Shown piece by piece: positions 8,302 to 15,517 of a stretch of DNA of 17,511 bases. The notes beneath the pieces are model-generated. The model was not told where the DNA came from. It did no database searches and saw only the letters and a list, made by a program, of their open reading frames with translations. Location: positions 1-17,511 of the forward strand of contig CAYRIF010000047.1 of the NCBI GenBank assembly GCA_964424205.1. The letters run 5' to 3'. The translations under genes were made by a program, and so were the position numbers. Position 1 is the first letter of the stretch. Every line of letters begins with the position of its first letter. This DNA is from CAYRIF01 sp964424205. Its GTDB lineage: Bacteria; Bacteroidota; Bacteroidia; Cytophagales; Cyclobacteriaceae.

Positions 8302-8374
8302 AGCGGGAGACGAGCCTCGAACTCGCAACCTATAGCTTGGAAGGCTATCGCTCTACCAATTGAGCTACTCTCGC
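8302..8374 (-). tRNA. trnG: tRNA-Gly (anticodon TCC)
   Basis: The 73-base cloverleaf has D arm GCTCAATTGGTAGAGC, anticodon loop CTTCCAA (anticodon TCC) and T loop TTCGAGG. The acceptor stem is GCGAGAG against CTCCCGC, and the fourth pair is an A4-C69 mismatch that would be A-U if C69 were T. The discriminator is T, as usual for glycine tRNA. CCA is not encoded. Confidence 0.96.
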
Positions 8375-8422
8375 TTTTTCCAACAAATCTATGCTATTGC
8401 GAACTAATACGCAAGAACAATG

Positions 8423-8505
8423 TGGGGGGAGCAGGATTCGAACCTGCGAAGTCATAAGACAACGGAGTTACAGTCCGTCCCAGTTGGCCGCTTTGGTATC
8501 CCCCC
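8423..8505 (-). tRNA. trnY: tRNA-Tyr (anticodon GTA)
   Basis: The 83-base class II tRNA has a perfect acceptor stem GGGGGGA/TCCCCCC, an anticodon loop containing GTA (in GACTGTAACTCC), a long variable arm of the bacterial Tyr type, T loop TTCGAAT and an A discriminator. CCA is not encoded. It is the first gene of the Tyr-Gly-Thr-tuf unit. Confidence 0.97.
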
Positions 8506-8577
8506 TTCAATACTTTTATTAGAACTTTTCCTGCCTAAAATCCGCCGAATTATCAGACCTCTTTTGAAACAGGAATG

Positions 8578-8608
8578 CAAAAGTAAACGGATTTTTATTT
8601 TATTCAAA
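8578..8608 (-). promoter_or_regulatory. Bacteroidota sigma-A promoter for tRNA-Tyr-Gly-Thr-tuf
   Basis: On the minus strand, TTTG (8608-8605), a 19-base A/T-rich spacer, and TACTTTTG (8585-8578) match TTTG-N19-TAnnTTTG exactly. The predicted start is near 8571, about 65 bases upstream of tRNA-Tyr. The rest of the 8509-8716 gap shows no gene. Confidence 0.82.
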
Positions 8609-8716
8609 TATTTGACTACAAAAGATTAAGGTTTTTTTAAGGAATTTTGCTGACGCTTGTTTCAGTATTTCCTATCACTCCATGTGATCTTAAATCCTTG
8701 ACTGCTTCCTTCCTCA

Positions 8717-8977
8717 TCATTCACTTGCATATAGCCGATTTACCAATGCAATATATTGCATCATCGCCTCATCAGCAGTAAGTCCTTTGATGGCTTCCCA
8801 AGCATTGAACTTTGCAGCACCTTTAAAATCAAATCCGCCTGGTCGTTCACCAGTCACATCCCCTTCAGTTGCCTGCTTGAATAAACTATATAGCTTTAGT
8901 AGGTCTTCGTTGCTTGGTCTTTCGGTGAGTGATTTGGAACGCGTTACTGCTTTGTCGAATGCTTCTTTTTTTGTCAT
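8717..8977 (-). CDS. Acyl-CoA-binding protein
   Basis: This small cytosolic protein is a four-helix bundle of the ACBP family, which binds medium- and long-chain acyl-CoA thioesters and buffers or delivers them. The 86-residue length is the family norm. The ligand-binding residues of the bovine protein (Y28, K32, K54, Y73) have clear equivalents two positions later: Y30 and K34 in LYSLFKQATEGD, K56 in GAAKFNAWEAIKG, and Y75. The gene stands alone between the tRNA cluster and the aminopeptidase gene, with no TAnnTTTG promoter visible in the 217 bases upstream. It stops with TGA, one of the cases showing that TGA is a stop codon in this genome. ACBPs are patchy in bacteria but common in Bacteroidota. 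Confidence 0.93.
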   Translation of the reverse strand: MTKKEAFDKAVTRSKSLTERPSNEDLLKLYSLFKQATEGDVTGERPGGFDFKGAAKFNAWEAIKGLTADEAMMQYIALVNRLYASE

Positions 8978-9124
8978 GTTGTGTATTTTTTAATATTTAA
9001 GCTCACTTTTATTGTTTCATTTTTCCTAAATCCTTTTAAACCCTGCTCGCCTTAGATTTCTCCTACCGTCGAAACGATAAAACCAAAATGATTTTGTTAA
9101 AACTAAAACCGCAGGCTACCAACT

Positions 9125-9194
9125 AAGCACTGTCTGCTGAAAACTGCACACTGAAAACTCAGTACTGCCTACTGAAGGCTGTGTACTGAAAATA
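9125..9194. repeat. Degenerate tandem repeat of ACTG-rich units
   Basis: About 70 bases consist of imperfect copies of units such as CTGCACACTGAAAA, CTGCCTACTGAAGG and CTGTGTACTGAAAA. They end at the stop codon of the aminopeptidase gene. Such low-complexity runs arise by slippage; I see no coding or regulatory function. Confidence 0.6.
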
Positions 9195-11774
9195 CTACCC
9201 ACCCATCTGCGAGTAATACCGCTTCAATCGCTCGCTCTTCTCATTTGCCTTGATGTCCTGTTTTGTTGCTTTTAGCGCTTCTGTTTCAGGAATCGCATTC
9301 AGGCATCCGTAAGCTGCCAGTCGTATAAAATCCATGGAGGCATTTCTAGCCATCTCGATTAGTTTTGGAGCTGCCTTGGTCGTTGCCTCCACTGGGGCTT
9401 TCGTCATAAGTGCTGCGTATGATTGCAAATAATAGTATAAGTCCTCTCCTTTTAGTACCTCAATATTTTTCAAAAACCAGTCATTCTTTGAATAATCCTT
9501 CATTTCGGCAAAATACATGGCGAGGTTAGAAATAATTTCAGGATCATCACTATGCAGGTATTTTGCTATAATCTTATCCTTATCCGCCCCTTCTGTTCTT
9601 AGCAAAGCGCCAAGTGCTGCTCCTTTTACTGTATTAGATTTGTCTTCTATGGCTTTTGCCATGACATCCCCGGCATCCGCACCTTCGATTGATGACAACA
9701 CCTCCACCGCAGTCGCCCTGACCAGAGACTTCTTATCTTCAATTGCCATTTTTTTGATTTTTGTGATCACATCATTTTTGAAATCCCCTTCATAGTTTTC
9801 AAACATATTTAGTGCCTCATCTCTAATGACCCAAAAAGGATCGTCTAATGCATTGGCAAAAACCTCCTGAATTTTGTTTACCGCTGCTGTGGTATCAGTC
9901 ATCATATTTTCTAAAGCATTGTACCTCGACAAAAATTTACCAGAATTATAGTATTGATAAATGTTCTCTTCCAAAGATTTTGGATGATTGATTACCCCAA
10001 GCAATTGTTGGTCACCATCAAAAAGTACCAACTGCGGTTTTTCTTTTACTTTAAATTCAAATTTTTCTTCGGTCGCCTGAATCACCACAGGATAACTGGT
10101 CAGTGTATCATTTACCCAAACATCAATTTTTAAAGGCAACTTATACACCGGTGTATTTTCAATATTTTGTACCTGCGCCACATCCACGGTGAGCAGCCCA
10201 TCTTTATAGTTATGTTTTACATCAAGGATTGGATGCCCTGAAGACAGAAACCACTGGTTAAAAAACCAATTCAAATCTTCGCCGGTGATTTCCTCAAAAG
10301 CGATTCTTAAATCATGAATTTCCGCAGATTTAAATTCATTTTTTTTCAAATAATGCTGTAGCGAGGCGAAAAATGCGTCATCTCCCACATACTTTCTTAG
10401 CATGTGTAGTATCCTTCCTCCTTTAGAATAGGAATGTGCATCAAACATATCTTCTGGCGTACCATATTCAAAGCGAATCATGTCCACTTGTTTTTGTTGG
10501 GACTCCGCAAGGTAGCCATCCATTGCCACTTGATTGTGATAGTCAGCCGCATCAACTCCCAACTTGTATTCTTGCCACAGGTATTCCGCATAATCTGCAA
10601 ATGATTCATTCAACGGCAGGTTTGACCATGACTCGCAAGTCACCAAGTCACCGAACCAATGGTGAAAAAGCTCATGGGCAATGACGTCTTCCATGTTACC
10701 ATCTATCAGTTCCACATCAGTCATTTGCAGTTGCTCCATAAATACAGAGGCGGTGGTATTTTCCATAGCACCTGACACATAATCCCGTACGACAACCTGC
10801 GAATATTTTGGCCAAACATATTCATAGCCTAACAAGTTAGAAAAGTAAGTCATCATCTCAGGTGTATTCCCGAAAATTGCTTTGGCGTACTGCTCATACT
10901 CCGGTTCCACATAATAGTTGACAGGAATATTTCCTTTCGAGGATTTCCAACTGTCCTTGACCACCGCAAACTTTCCTACTGCCATCATTACCAAATACGG
11001 AGCGTGTGGCAGGTCCATTTTCCAATAATCGGTTCTTGTCCCATCACCGTTTTTTTTCGAATACACTAGCACTCCGTTCGACAAGGTAGTAAACTCATCC
11101 TTCACAGTCATGTAAATCTCTTCTGTCATCTTTTCGTTTGGCGTGTCAATGGTTGGAAACCACTTAGAATTTGCTTCTGTTTCTCCTTGTGTCCAGATTT
11201 GCTGTGGCTTGTCTTTGTCAGACCCATCTGCATTGATGAAATATAATCCTTTGTCTTCGGTAATTGCTGCTGAACCACCTACAGGTAATTCGTTGGGCTT
11301 GGCAGTATATTTTATTTCTACAAAATAATTTTCGTCTCGGCTATATGCTCTGCCCAAATCAATCACTAGTTTTGCATTGTCATAGTCATACTTCAAATCT
11401 TTCTTGCTTCTAGACTCCACGAGCTTCACCGAATGAATATCAAATCCTTTGGCATCGAGCGTCACGTTGCTCATTTTATAAAACCATGGTTTAAGTTCTA
11501 GTGTGGCCGTACCATTGAGGTATTGTTTCTCCCAATCAAAACTCACTGCTAGCTTGGTATGGATTAAATCTGTTTCATGCTCCCTGCTCGCTCGGTAATT
11601 CACATAAGGACTCAAGGTGATTTTCTTTACTGTATCCTTTTTTTGCACCACTGCAACTTCTGTTGTCGCTGGCTCTTGAGGGGTGATTACTGTAGGGGTT
11701 TTTGGCTCGCTTACTTTGCAAGCATTGGCTACCAAAAAGATTAGGGTTATTAAAGCTAGTTTTATATTTTTCAT
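9195..11774 (-). CDS. M1-family zinc aminopeptidase, predicted lipoprotein
   Basis: This predicted metallo-aminopeptidase removes N-terminal residues from peptides, probably in the periplasm or on the outer membrane. The M1 hallmarks are present: the exopeptidase motif GAMEN (335-339), zinc site HELFH (H367, E368, H371) with the third ligand E390 eighteen residues later in NESFADY, and the catalytic-type tyrosine Y449 in SYSKGG. An ATG at 11834 exists, but the start at 11774 is preferred. It gives a signal sequence MKNIKLALITLIFLVANAC whose C19 fits a relaxed Bacteroidota lipobox. A Pro/Thr-rich linker follows. Beyond the catalytic core, about residues 630-800 look like HEAT repeats (helical pairs such as IRDEALNMFENY and VRATAVEVLSSI). 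The length of 859 residues suits M1 enzymes. No promoter was recognised. Substrate range is unknown. Confidence 0.93.
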   Translation of the reverse strand: MKNIKLALITLIFLVANACKVSEPKTPTVITPQEPATTEVAVVQKKDTVKKITLSPYVNYRASREHETDLIHTKLAVSFDWEKQYLNGTATLELKPWFYKMSNVTLDAKGFDIHSVKLVESRSKKDLKYDYDNAKLVIDLGRAYSRDENYFVEIKYTAKPNELPVGGSAAITEDKGLYFINADGSDKDKPQQIWTQGETEANSKWFPTIDTPNEKMTEEIYMTVKDEFTTLSNGVLVYSKKNGDGTRTDYWKMDLPHAPYLVMMAVGKFAVVKDSWKSSKGNIPVNYYVEPEYEQYAKAIFGNTPEMMTYFSNLLGYEYVWPKYSQVVVRDYVSGAMENTTASVFMEQLQMTDVELIDGNMEDVIAHELFHHWFGDLVTCESWSNLPLNESFADYAEYLWQEYKLGVDAADYHNQVAMDGYLAESQQKQVDMIRFEYGTPEDMFDAHSYSKGGRILHMLRKYVGDDAFFASLQHYLKKNEFKSAEIHDLRIAFEEITGEDLNWFFNQWFLSSGHPILDVKHNYKDGLLTVDVAQVQNIENTPVYKLPLKIDVWVNDTLTSYPVVIQATEEKFEFKVKEKPQLVLFDGDQQLLGVINHPKSLEENIYQYYNSGKFLSRYNALENMMTDTTAAVNKIQEVFANALDDPFWVIRDEALNMFENYEGDFKNDVITKIKKMAIEDKKSLVRATAVEVLSSIEGADAGDVMAKAIEDKSNTVKGAALGALLRTEGADKDKIIAKYLHSDDPEIISNLAMYFAEMKDYSKNDWFLKNIEVLKGEDLYYYLQSYAALMTKAPVEATTKAAPKLIEMARNASMDFIRLAAYGCLNAIPETEALKATKQDIKANEKSERLKRYYSQMGG

Positions 11775-11883
11775 CTGTTCTGAAATTTTTAGTCTTTGTT
11801 TTGGTAAAATTAAGTAAAAAAACTTGTTTCCCATTGATTCCGCTAATTTTCGAAAAATCTAACCACAAGAATCCAAAATTTCT

Positions 11884-11930
11884 CGCAAAGGTCGCTATGG
11901 TTTCTTTGTGCCCTTTGCGAATTCATAGCG
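11884..11930. repeat. Interleaved inverted repeats upstream of the aminopeptidase
   Basis: CGCAAAGG (11884-11891) is complementary to CCTTTGCG (11912-11919), and CGCTATG (11893-11899) to CATAGCG (11924-11930). The arms interleave in the order A-B-A'-B', a pseudoknot-like layout. It lies in the 249-base divergent gap between the aminopeptidase and the biotin-carrier gene, where no other structure or consensus promoter was recognised. Confidence 0.55.
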
Positions 11931-12023
11931 TGCTTTGCCGTTAAAATTAACAACCAATATAGTTTTTTAAATAATGAGCCATTTGGCAACTTGCTAGCAT
12001 AATTTTAGCAACAAGAAAAACAC

Positions 12024-12134
12024 ATGTATCAAGTAAATGTAAAAAGTGCGCATACTCAAAGCGAGAAAGGAAGTGACTACAAAGTAAGCGTAGATAGTGA
12101 TGAAATCATCGTTGGTGATAAATTCATCAATTGA
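12024..12134 (+). pseudogene. N-terminal part of the biotin-carrier gene, cut off by an in-frame TGA
   Basis: An ATG at 12024 opens a 36-codon frame (MYQVNVKSAHTQSEKG...DKFIN) that ends at TGA (12132-12134). The next codons GAT ATG GTT continue in the same frame into the biotin-carrier ORF at 12138. Read through, the product would be 172 residues, close to the roughly 160-170 residues of Bacteroidota homologues, which begin with a similar MYxVxV-type strand and, as I recall, often carry a Trp-Asp pair at this site. A single TGG to TGA change would explain the break. A sequencing error is also possible. Confidence 0.7.
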
Positions 12135-12137
12135 GAT

Positions 12138-12542
12138 ATGGTTGAAGTTAAGGAGAATTATTACCACATTATCCAAGACAACATCTCCTACAGGGCAGAG
12201 TTAGTGGAGGCTGATTTCGAAGCAAAAAAACTAATGATCAAGGTCAACGGAGAGAAGTTTGAAGTAGTCGCCAAGGACAAGTTTGATATTTTGCTAAAAA
12301 AACTAGGCATGAATAACAAAGCCTCCACACAACTAAAGGAGCTCAAGTCGCCCATGCCAGGACTCATTATGGCGCTAAAAATAACTGAAGGGCAGGAAGT
12401 AAAAAAAGGAGATACGCTGCTGATACTAGAAGCCATGAAAATGGAAAACATCATCAAATCACCTGGCGATGGCACCGTCAAAAGCATCAAAATCAAGCAA
12501 GGAGATAGTGTTGAAAAGAATAGTGTTTTGATTTTGTTTTAA
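12138..12542 (+). CDS. Biotin/lipoyl-attachment (biotin carboxyl carrier) protein, possibly N-terminally truncated
   Basis: The 134-residue product carries a C-terminal biotinyl domain at about residues 67-134. It has the biotin-acceptor motif EAMKMEN with the modified lysine predicted at K101, the lead-in SPMPGLI at 71-77, and the closing GDSVEKNSVLILF. Such proteins carry CO2 between biotin carboxylase and a carboxyltransferase of acetyl-CoA, propionyl-CoA or related carboxylases. No carboxylase or transferase gene lies nearby, so the partner enzyme is unknown. Translation from 12138 would need restart three bases after the TGA at 12132, a distance at which reinitiation is plausible. The biotinyl domain is intact even if the N-terminal 37 residues are lost. 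The stop codon lies five bases from the stop of the convergent thioredoxin-domain gene, with no terminator between. Confidence 0.85.
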   Translation: MVEVKENYYHIIQDNISYRAELVEADFEAKKLMIKVNGEKFEVVAKDKFDILLKKLGMNNKASTQLKELKSPMPGLIMALKITEGQEVKKGDTLLILEAMKMENIIKSPGDGTVKSIKIKQGDSVEKNSVLILF

Positions 12543-12547
12543 AAAAT

Positions 12548-13438
12548 CTACTCCACAGCTTCAAACATTTCTTTAAACTTGTTGATATATTCTTCTTTGA
12601 ATTCAGGTTTATAGCCAGAAAGATAATCCACTAGCTCCCCCTCTTTATCAAAAAGTAAAAAATATGGATACCCTGGCATTCCTAATTTATCCATAAAATC
12701 ATTATTGATGTCTATCAAAATCCTATCCTTGTGTTTTATCTTGGGAAAATTAAAAACCATCTCTCTAGAAAAATCCTTCTTTCTTCTTTGCTCATAAACG
12801 TAAATTTGGTTTACGGCAGTATGTTTTGACAAAAACGCCTGTAAATCATTGATTGATTGTACACATGGCTTGCAGGTTTCACGCCATGTCTCAATTAGAA
12901 AAGGTTTACCAGTTGAGATGAGTCTGACTGTATCCAAATTACGGTTTATAAACTTAAAATCCGATAAATTATAGGTTTCATTCAGCTTTATTTCCGTTTT
13001 TTCAGATAGAGAACTACTGCCATATGAATAGAAAATTGGAAATACGTAGTACGAATAAAAACATGATAAGAAGATTACTACAATACCTGAGGTTTTAAAG
13101 TACTTTTTGTTGAGAAGAACAGCAGATAATGAGAAAAGGAAAACCCACAAGATTGGGAGGATAAAAACTGATATAGGGTCTCTTTGTATAAATACTTTAA
13201 CAATTATTAGCACCATCAAATAGATAGTTGGGCCTATCAATATCAAATATTTGCTATTCTTGTTTAGGTTAGGCGCTACTTTTTTAGCAATATACCATCC
13301 AGTGAAAAACGTAAAAACAAAAGAAACCAGAACGGTAAATTCATTTGCCATGGCATCAAGAAGCGTTAATCCCCAAATGGGGATCAAGAGCAGTGAATAA
13401 ATTATTATTGAAATTGTTATTAACCGTTTGTTTTTCAT
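12548..13438 (-). CDS. Multi-pass membrane protein with C-terminal thioredoxin-like domain
   Basis: The 296-residue protein has an N-terminal half of about five hydrophobic segments (roughly residues 6-28, 33-52, 64-84, 90-108 and 117-135). A C-terminal TlpA/thioredoxin-like domain from about 150 to 290 follows. The redox motif CKPC lies at 189-192 after LIETWRETC, and the usual cis-proline is likely P258 in GYPYFLLFD. The expected role is thiol-disulfide exchange outside the cytoplasm, with the membrane half as anchor or electron conduit. No cysteine pair is visible in the membrane part (only C126), which argues against a DsbD-type relay. I do not recognise a named family. Its ATG faces pyrH across a 141-base divergent gap; no consensus promoter was seen on its own side. 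Confidence 0.85.
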   Translation of the reverse strand: MKNKRLITISIIIYSLLLIPIWGLTLLDAMANEFTVLVSFVFTFFTGWYIAKKVAPNLNKNSKYLILIGPTIYLMVLIIVKVFIQRDPISVFILPILWVFLFSLSAVLLNKKYFKTSGIVVIFLSCFYSYYVFPIFYSYGSSSLSEKTEIKLNETYNLSDFKFINRNLDTVRLISTGKPFLIETWRETCKPCVQSINDLQAFLSKHTAVNQIYVYEQRRKKDFSREMVFNFPKIKHKDRILIDINNDFMDKLGMPGYPYFLLFDKEGELVDYLSGYKPEFKEEYINKFKEMFEAVE

Positions 13439-13521
13439 AATACTTTAATCATTTAGCATTTCTTACCCACAAAAACGAAGCCATATATTCTAGGTGCTTA
13501 AATTTTTAAATCCGCCCTCTA

Positions 13522-13551
13522 TTGAATTTACTACAAAACCAATTATATTTG
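13522..13551 (+). promoter_or_regulatory. Bacteroidota sigma-A promoter for pyrH-frr
   Basis: TTG (13522-13524), a 19-base spacer, and TATATTTG (13544-13551) match TTG-N19-TAnnTTTG. The predicted start near 13558 gives a leader of about 22 bases before the pyrH ATG. Confidence 0.8.
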
Positions 13552-13579
13552 TTAAAAAAAATAGACCGACACCCAAAAC

Positions 13580-14284
13580 ATGAAGTACAAAAGAATATTA
13601 CTCAAACTAAGTGGTGAAGCACTGGTAGGAGATTTAGATTTTGGTATTGACCCAAAAAGATTGCATCAGTATGCAAGAGAGATAAAAGCCATCAAGGAAT
13701 TGGGCGTTGAAATTGCTATCGTGATAGGTGGGGGAAATATTTTCAGAGGAGTGCAGGCAGAGGAATCTGGCATTGACAGGGTGCAGGGAGATTATATGGG
13801 CATGTTGGCAACTGTGATTAACGGCATGGCTTTGCAAAGCGCACTGGAAAAAGCAGGGCTTTATACAAGGCTGATGTCTGGCCTTACAATGGATCAGGTT
13901 TGTGAGCCATTTATCAAGAGAAAAGCAGTCCGGCATTTAGAAAAAGGAAGGGTGGTGATTTTTGGCGCTGGTACGGGCAATCCGTATTTCACTACAGATA
14001 CCGCCGCTAGTTTACGAGCGATTGAAATGCAAGCAGATGTAGTGCTAAAAGGGACTAGGGTAGATGGCGTGTACACCGCCGACCCAGAAAAAGATCCTGC
14101 CGCTACTAAATATATTAACATCACTTTTCAAGAAGTCTATGAAAAAGGACTGAATATCATGGACATGACTGCTTTTACGCTTTGTCATGAAAATAAATTG
14201 CCTATCATTGTATTTGATATGAATAAGGCAGGAAATTTGCTTGCCTTGGTACAAGGAGAAGAAGCAGGAACATTAATTAGTTAA
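13580..14284 (+). CDS. pyrH: UMP kinase (uridylate kinase)
   Basis: PyrH phosphorylates UMP to UDP in pyrimidine nucleotide synthesis, using the amino-acid-kinase fold as a cytosolic hexamer. The 234-residue protein shows the N-terminal KLSGEAL motif (9-15), the glycine-rich GGGN (50-53) followed by IFRG, the UMP-binding stretch GAGTGNPYFTTDTAA (129-143), and VDGVYTADP (161-169), which contacts ATP. Length and motif order are those of bacterial PyrH. It is the first gene of a pair with frr, eight bases apart, a widely conserved linkage. The promoter at 13522-13551 gives a short leader. Confidence 0.97.
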   Translation: MKYKRILLKLSGEALVGDLDFGIDPKRLHQYAREIKAIKELGVEIAIVIGGGNIFRGVQAEESGIDRVQGDYMGMLATVINGMALQSALEKAGLYTRLMSGLTMDQVCEPFIKRKAVRHLEKGRVVIFGAGTGNPYFTTDTAASLRAIEMQADVVLKGTRVDGVYTADPEKDPAATKYINITFQEVYEKGLNIMDMTAFTLCHENKLPIIVFDMNKAGNLLALVQGEEAGTLIS

Positions 14285-14292
14285 ATAAAATC

Positions 14293-14856
14293 ATGGAAGA
14301 AGAGATACAATTCTACATCGACAGTGCCAAAGAACAAATGGAAGGTGCCATTGTACATACCAAAGCAGCCTTGAATAAATTAAGAGCAGGCAAGGCAATG
14401 CCCAATATGCTGGATGGTCTTACCGTTGATTATTATGGTGTGGCTACGCCCATCGGACAGGCATCTTCTATCAATACACCTGATGCTCGAACAATTACCA
14501 TCAAACCTTTTGAAAAAAGCCTCATCCAAGAAATTGAAAAAGCAATTATTAATAGTGACCTAGGATTGAATCCACAAAATGATGGAGAATCTGTTATCAT
14601 CAACATTCCGCCGCTATCGGAAGAGCGTAGAAAAATATTAGTAAAGCATGCCCATGCCGAAGCTGAAAGTGGAAAAGTAAGCATCAGAAATGCTAGAAAA
14701 GAAGCCAACGAATCTTTGAAAGATTTGCTAAAACAAAGTGCTTCGGAAGATAATGTCCGCGATGCCGAAGGTGAAGTTCAAAACCTCACCAATGCATTCT
14801 CTAAAAAAATTGATGACCTCTTGGCGGCTAAGGAAGTTGAGATCATGACAGTTTAA
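14293..14856 (+). CDS. frr: Ribosome recycling factor
   Basis: Together with EF-G, RRF splits post-termination ribosomes from mRNA and tRNA. The 187-residue length is standard. Diagnostic segments are LNKLRAGKAMPNMLDGLTVDYYG near residues 27-50, IKPFEKSLIQEIEKAI, and the three-helix-bundle stretch SEERRKILVKHAHAEAESGKVSIRNARKEA around 109-138. It follows pyrH at eight bases on the same transcript. An 88-base gap with a hairpin (14906-14927) separates it from the convergent nadD gene. Confidence 0.97.
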   Translation: MEEEIQFYIDSAKEQMEGAIVHTKAALNKLRAGKAMPNMLDGLTVDYYGVATPIGQASSINTPDARTITIKPFEKSLIQEIEKAIINSDLGLNPQNDGESVIINIPPLSEERRKILVKHAHAEAESGKVSIRNARKEANESLKDLLKQSASEDNVRDAEGEVQNLTNAFSKKIDDLLAAKEVEIMTV

Positions 14857-14905
14857 TTTTTAATGACGGGTTTCTGATTTTTAATCTTTAATTCCGCTCC
14901 ATCCA

Positions 14906-14927
14906 TGGGTTGTGTCTCCACAAACCA
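14906..14927. repeat. Palindromic hairpin repeat, copy 1 (frr/nadD convergent gap)
   Basis: TGGGTTGTG and CACAAACCA form a 9-bp stem with one G-A mismatch around a TCTC loop. A near-identical element lies at 16243-16264. Placed between two converging genes, it could mark the 3' ends of both transcripts, but no U-run follows on either side. Confidence 0.65.
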
Positions 14928-14944
14928 AGGGTAAAATTTCAGAT

Positions 14945-15517
14945 TTAAAAAAACAACTTCTTCCGTTCGATATACGCAGCCACACCTTCAGGCACTAAAT
15001 ATTTTATTGATTTTCCTTCCTTCACACATTTTCTAATAAATGTAGCAGAAATATTCAATAGCGGCGCTTCCACCAATCTCACATTTGGATGTTCCCTAAG
15101 CACAGAAGGTTCAGCACCAGGTCTTGGGTAAACATATAATCCATATTGCGCCAAAATTACTTCATGGTTTTTCCACTTAGGAAAATATCTGAGATTGTCT
15201 TCACCTATAATCAATTTAAATTCGTGTCGCGGATTTTTATCGCTTAAATAAGCTAGTGTATCTACGGTGTAGCTTGGCTTGGGCATATTAAACTCCACGT
15301 CAGAGGTTTTGAAATTATAATTATCTGCAATCGCCTGCTCTACCATGTCTAATCTGTCAAACTCATGAATTAATGATTTGCTAGACTTGAATGGATTCAA
15401 GGGAGAAACCACAAACCATATTTGATCCAAATTCGTGTGTTCTGCCATGATATTTGCCACAATCAGGTGACCAATATGGATTGGGTTAAATGAGCCAAAA
15501 AAAAGTCCTATTTTCAT
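14945..15517 (-). CDS. nadD: Nicotinate-nucleotide adenylyltransferase
   Basis: NadD transfers AMP from ATP to nicotinate mononucleotide, making deamido-NAD in NAD synthesis. The 190-residue protein has the nucleotidyltransferase motif GSFNPIHIGH (8-17) with the HxGH pair H14/H17, the substrate segment SYTVDTL (82-88), and the C-terminal ISATFIR motif (156-162) that binds ATP phosphates. Its ATG overlaps the gmk stop codon as ATGA, so translation is coupled to gmk. The gmk-nadD pairing is frequent in Bacteroidota. Confidence 0.96.
   Translation of the reverse strand: MKIGLFFGSFNPIHIGHLIVANIMAEHTNLDQIWFVVSPLNPFKSSKSLIHEFDRLDMVEQAIADNYNFKTSDVEFNMPKPSYTVDTLAYLSDKNPRHEFKLIIGEDNLRYFPKWKNHEVILAQYGLYVYPRPGAEPSVLREHPNVRLVEAPLLNISATFIRKCVKEGKSIKYLVPEGVAAYIERKKLFF

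Noticed and set aside
8674..8688. ATCAC/GTGAT hairpin after the acyl-CoA-binding protein gene as a terminator
   Set aside because: Only a 5-bp stem and no U-run; likely chance.
11775..11834. Upstream ATG extending the aminopeptidase by 20 residues
   Set aside because: It would bury the signal sequence and lipobox cysteine behind a non-signal segment; the start at 11774 gives a normal lipoprotein N-terminus.
11575..11868. 97-codon minus-strand frame overlapping the aminopeptidase start
   Set aside because: It overlaps the signal peptide and first domain of the aminopeptidase in another frame and shows no recognisable features.
12132..12134. TGA recoded as tryptophan
   Set aside because: gmk and the acyl-CoA-binding protein gene end in TGA, and tRNA-Trp in the window has anticodon CCA, so the code is standard.
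12132..12134. Selenocysteine at the in-frame TGA
   Set aside because: The biotin-carrier family has no selenoprotein members known to me, and no convincing SECIS-like hairpin follows directly.
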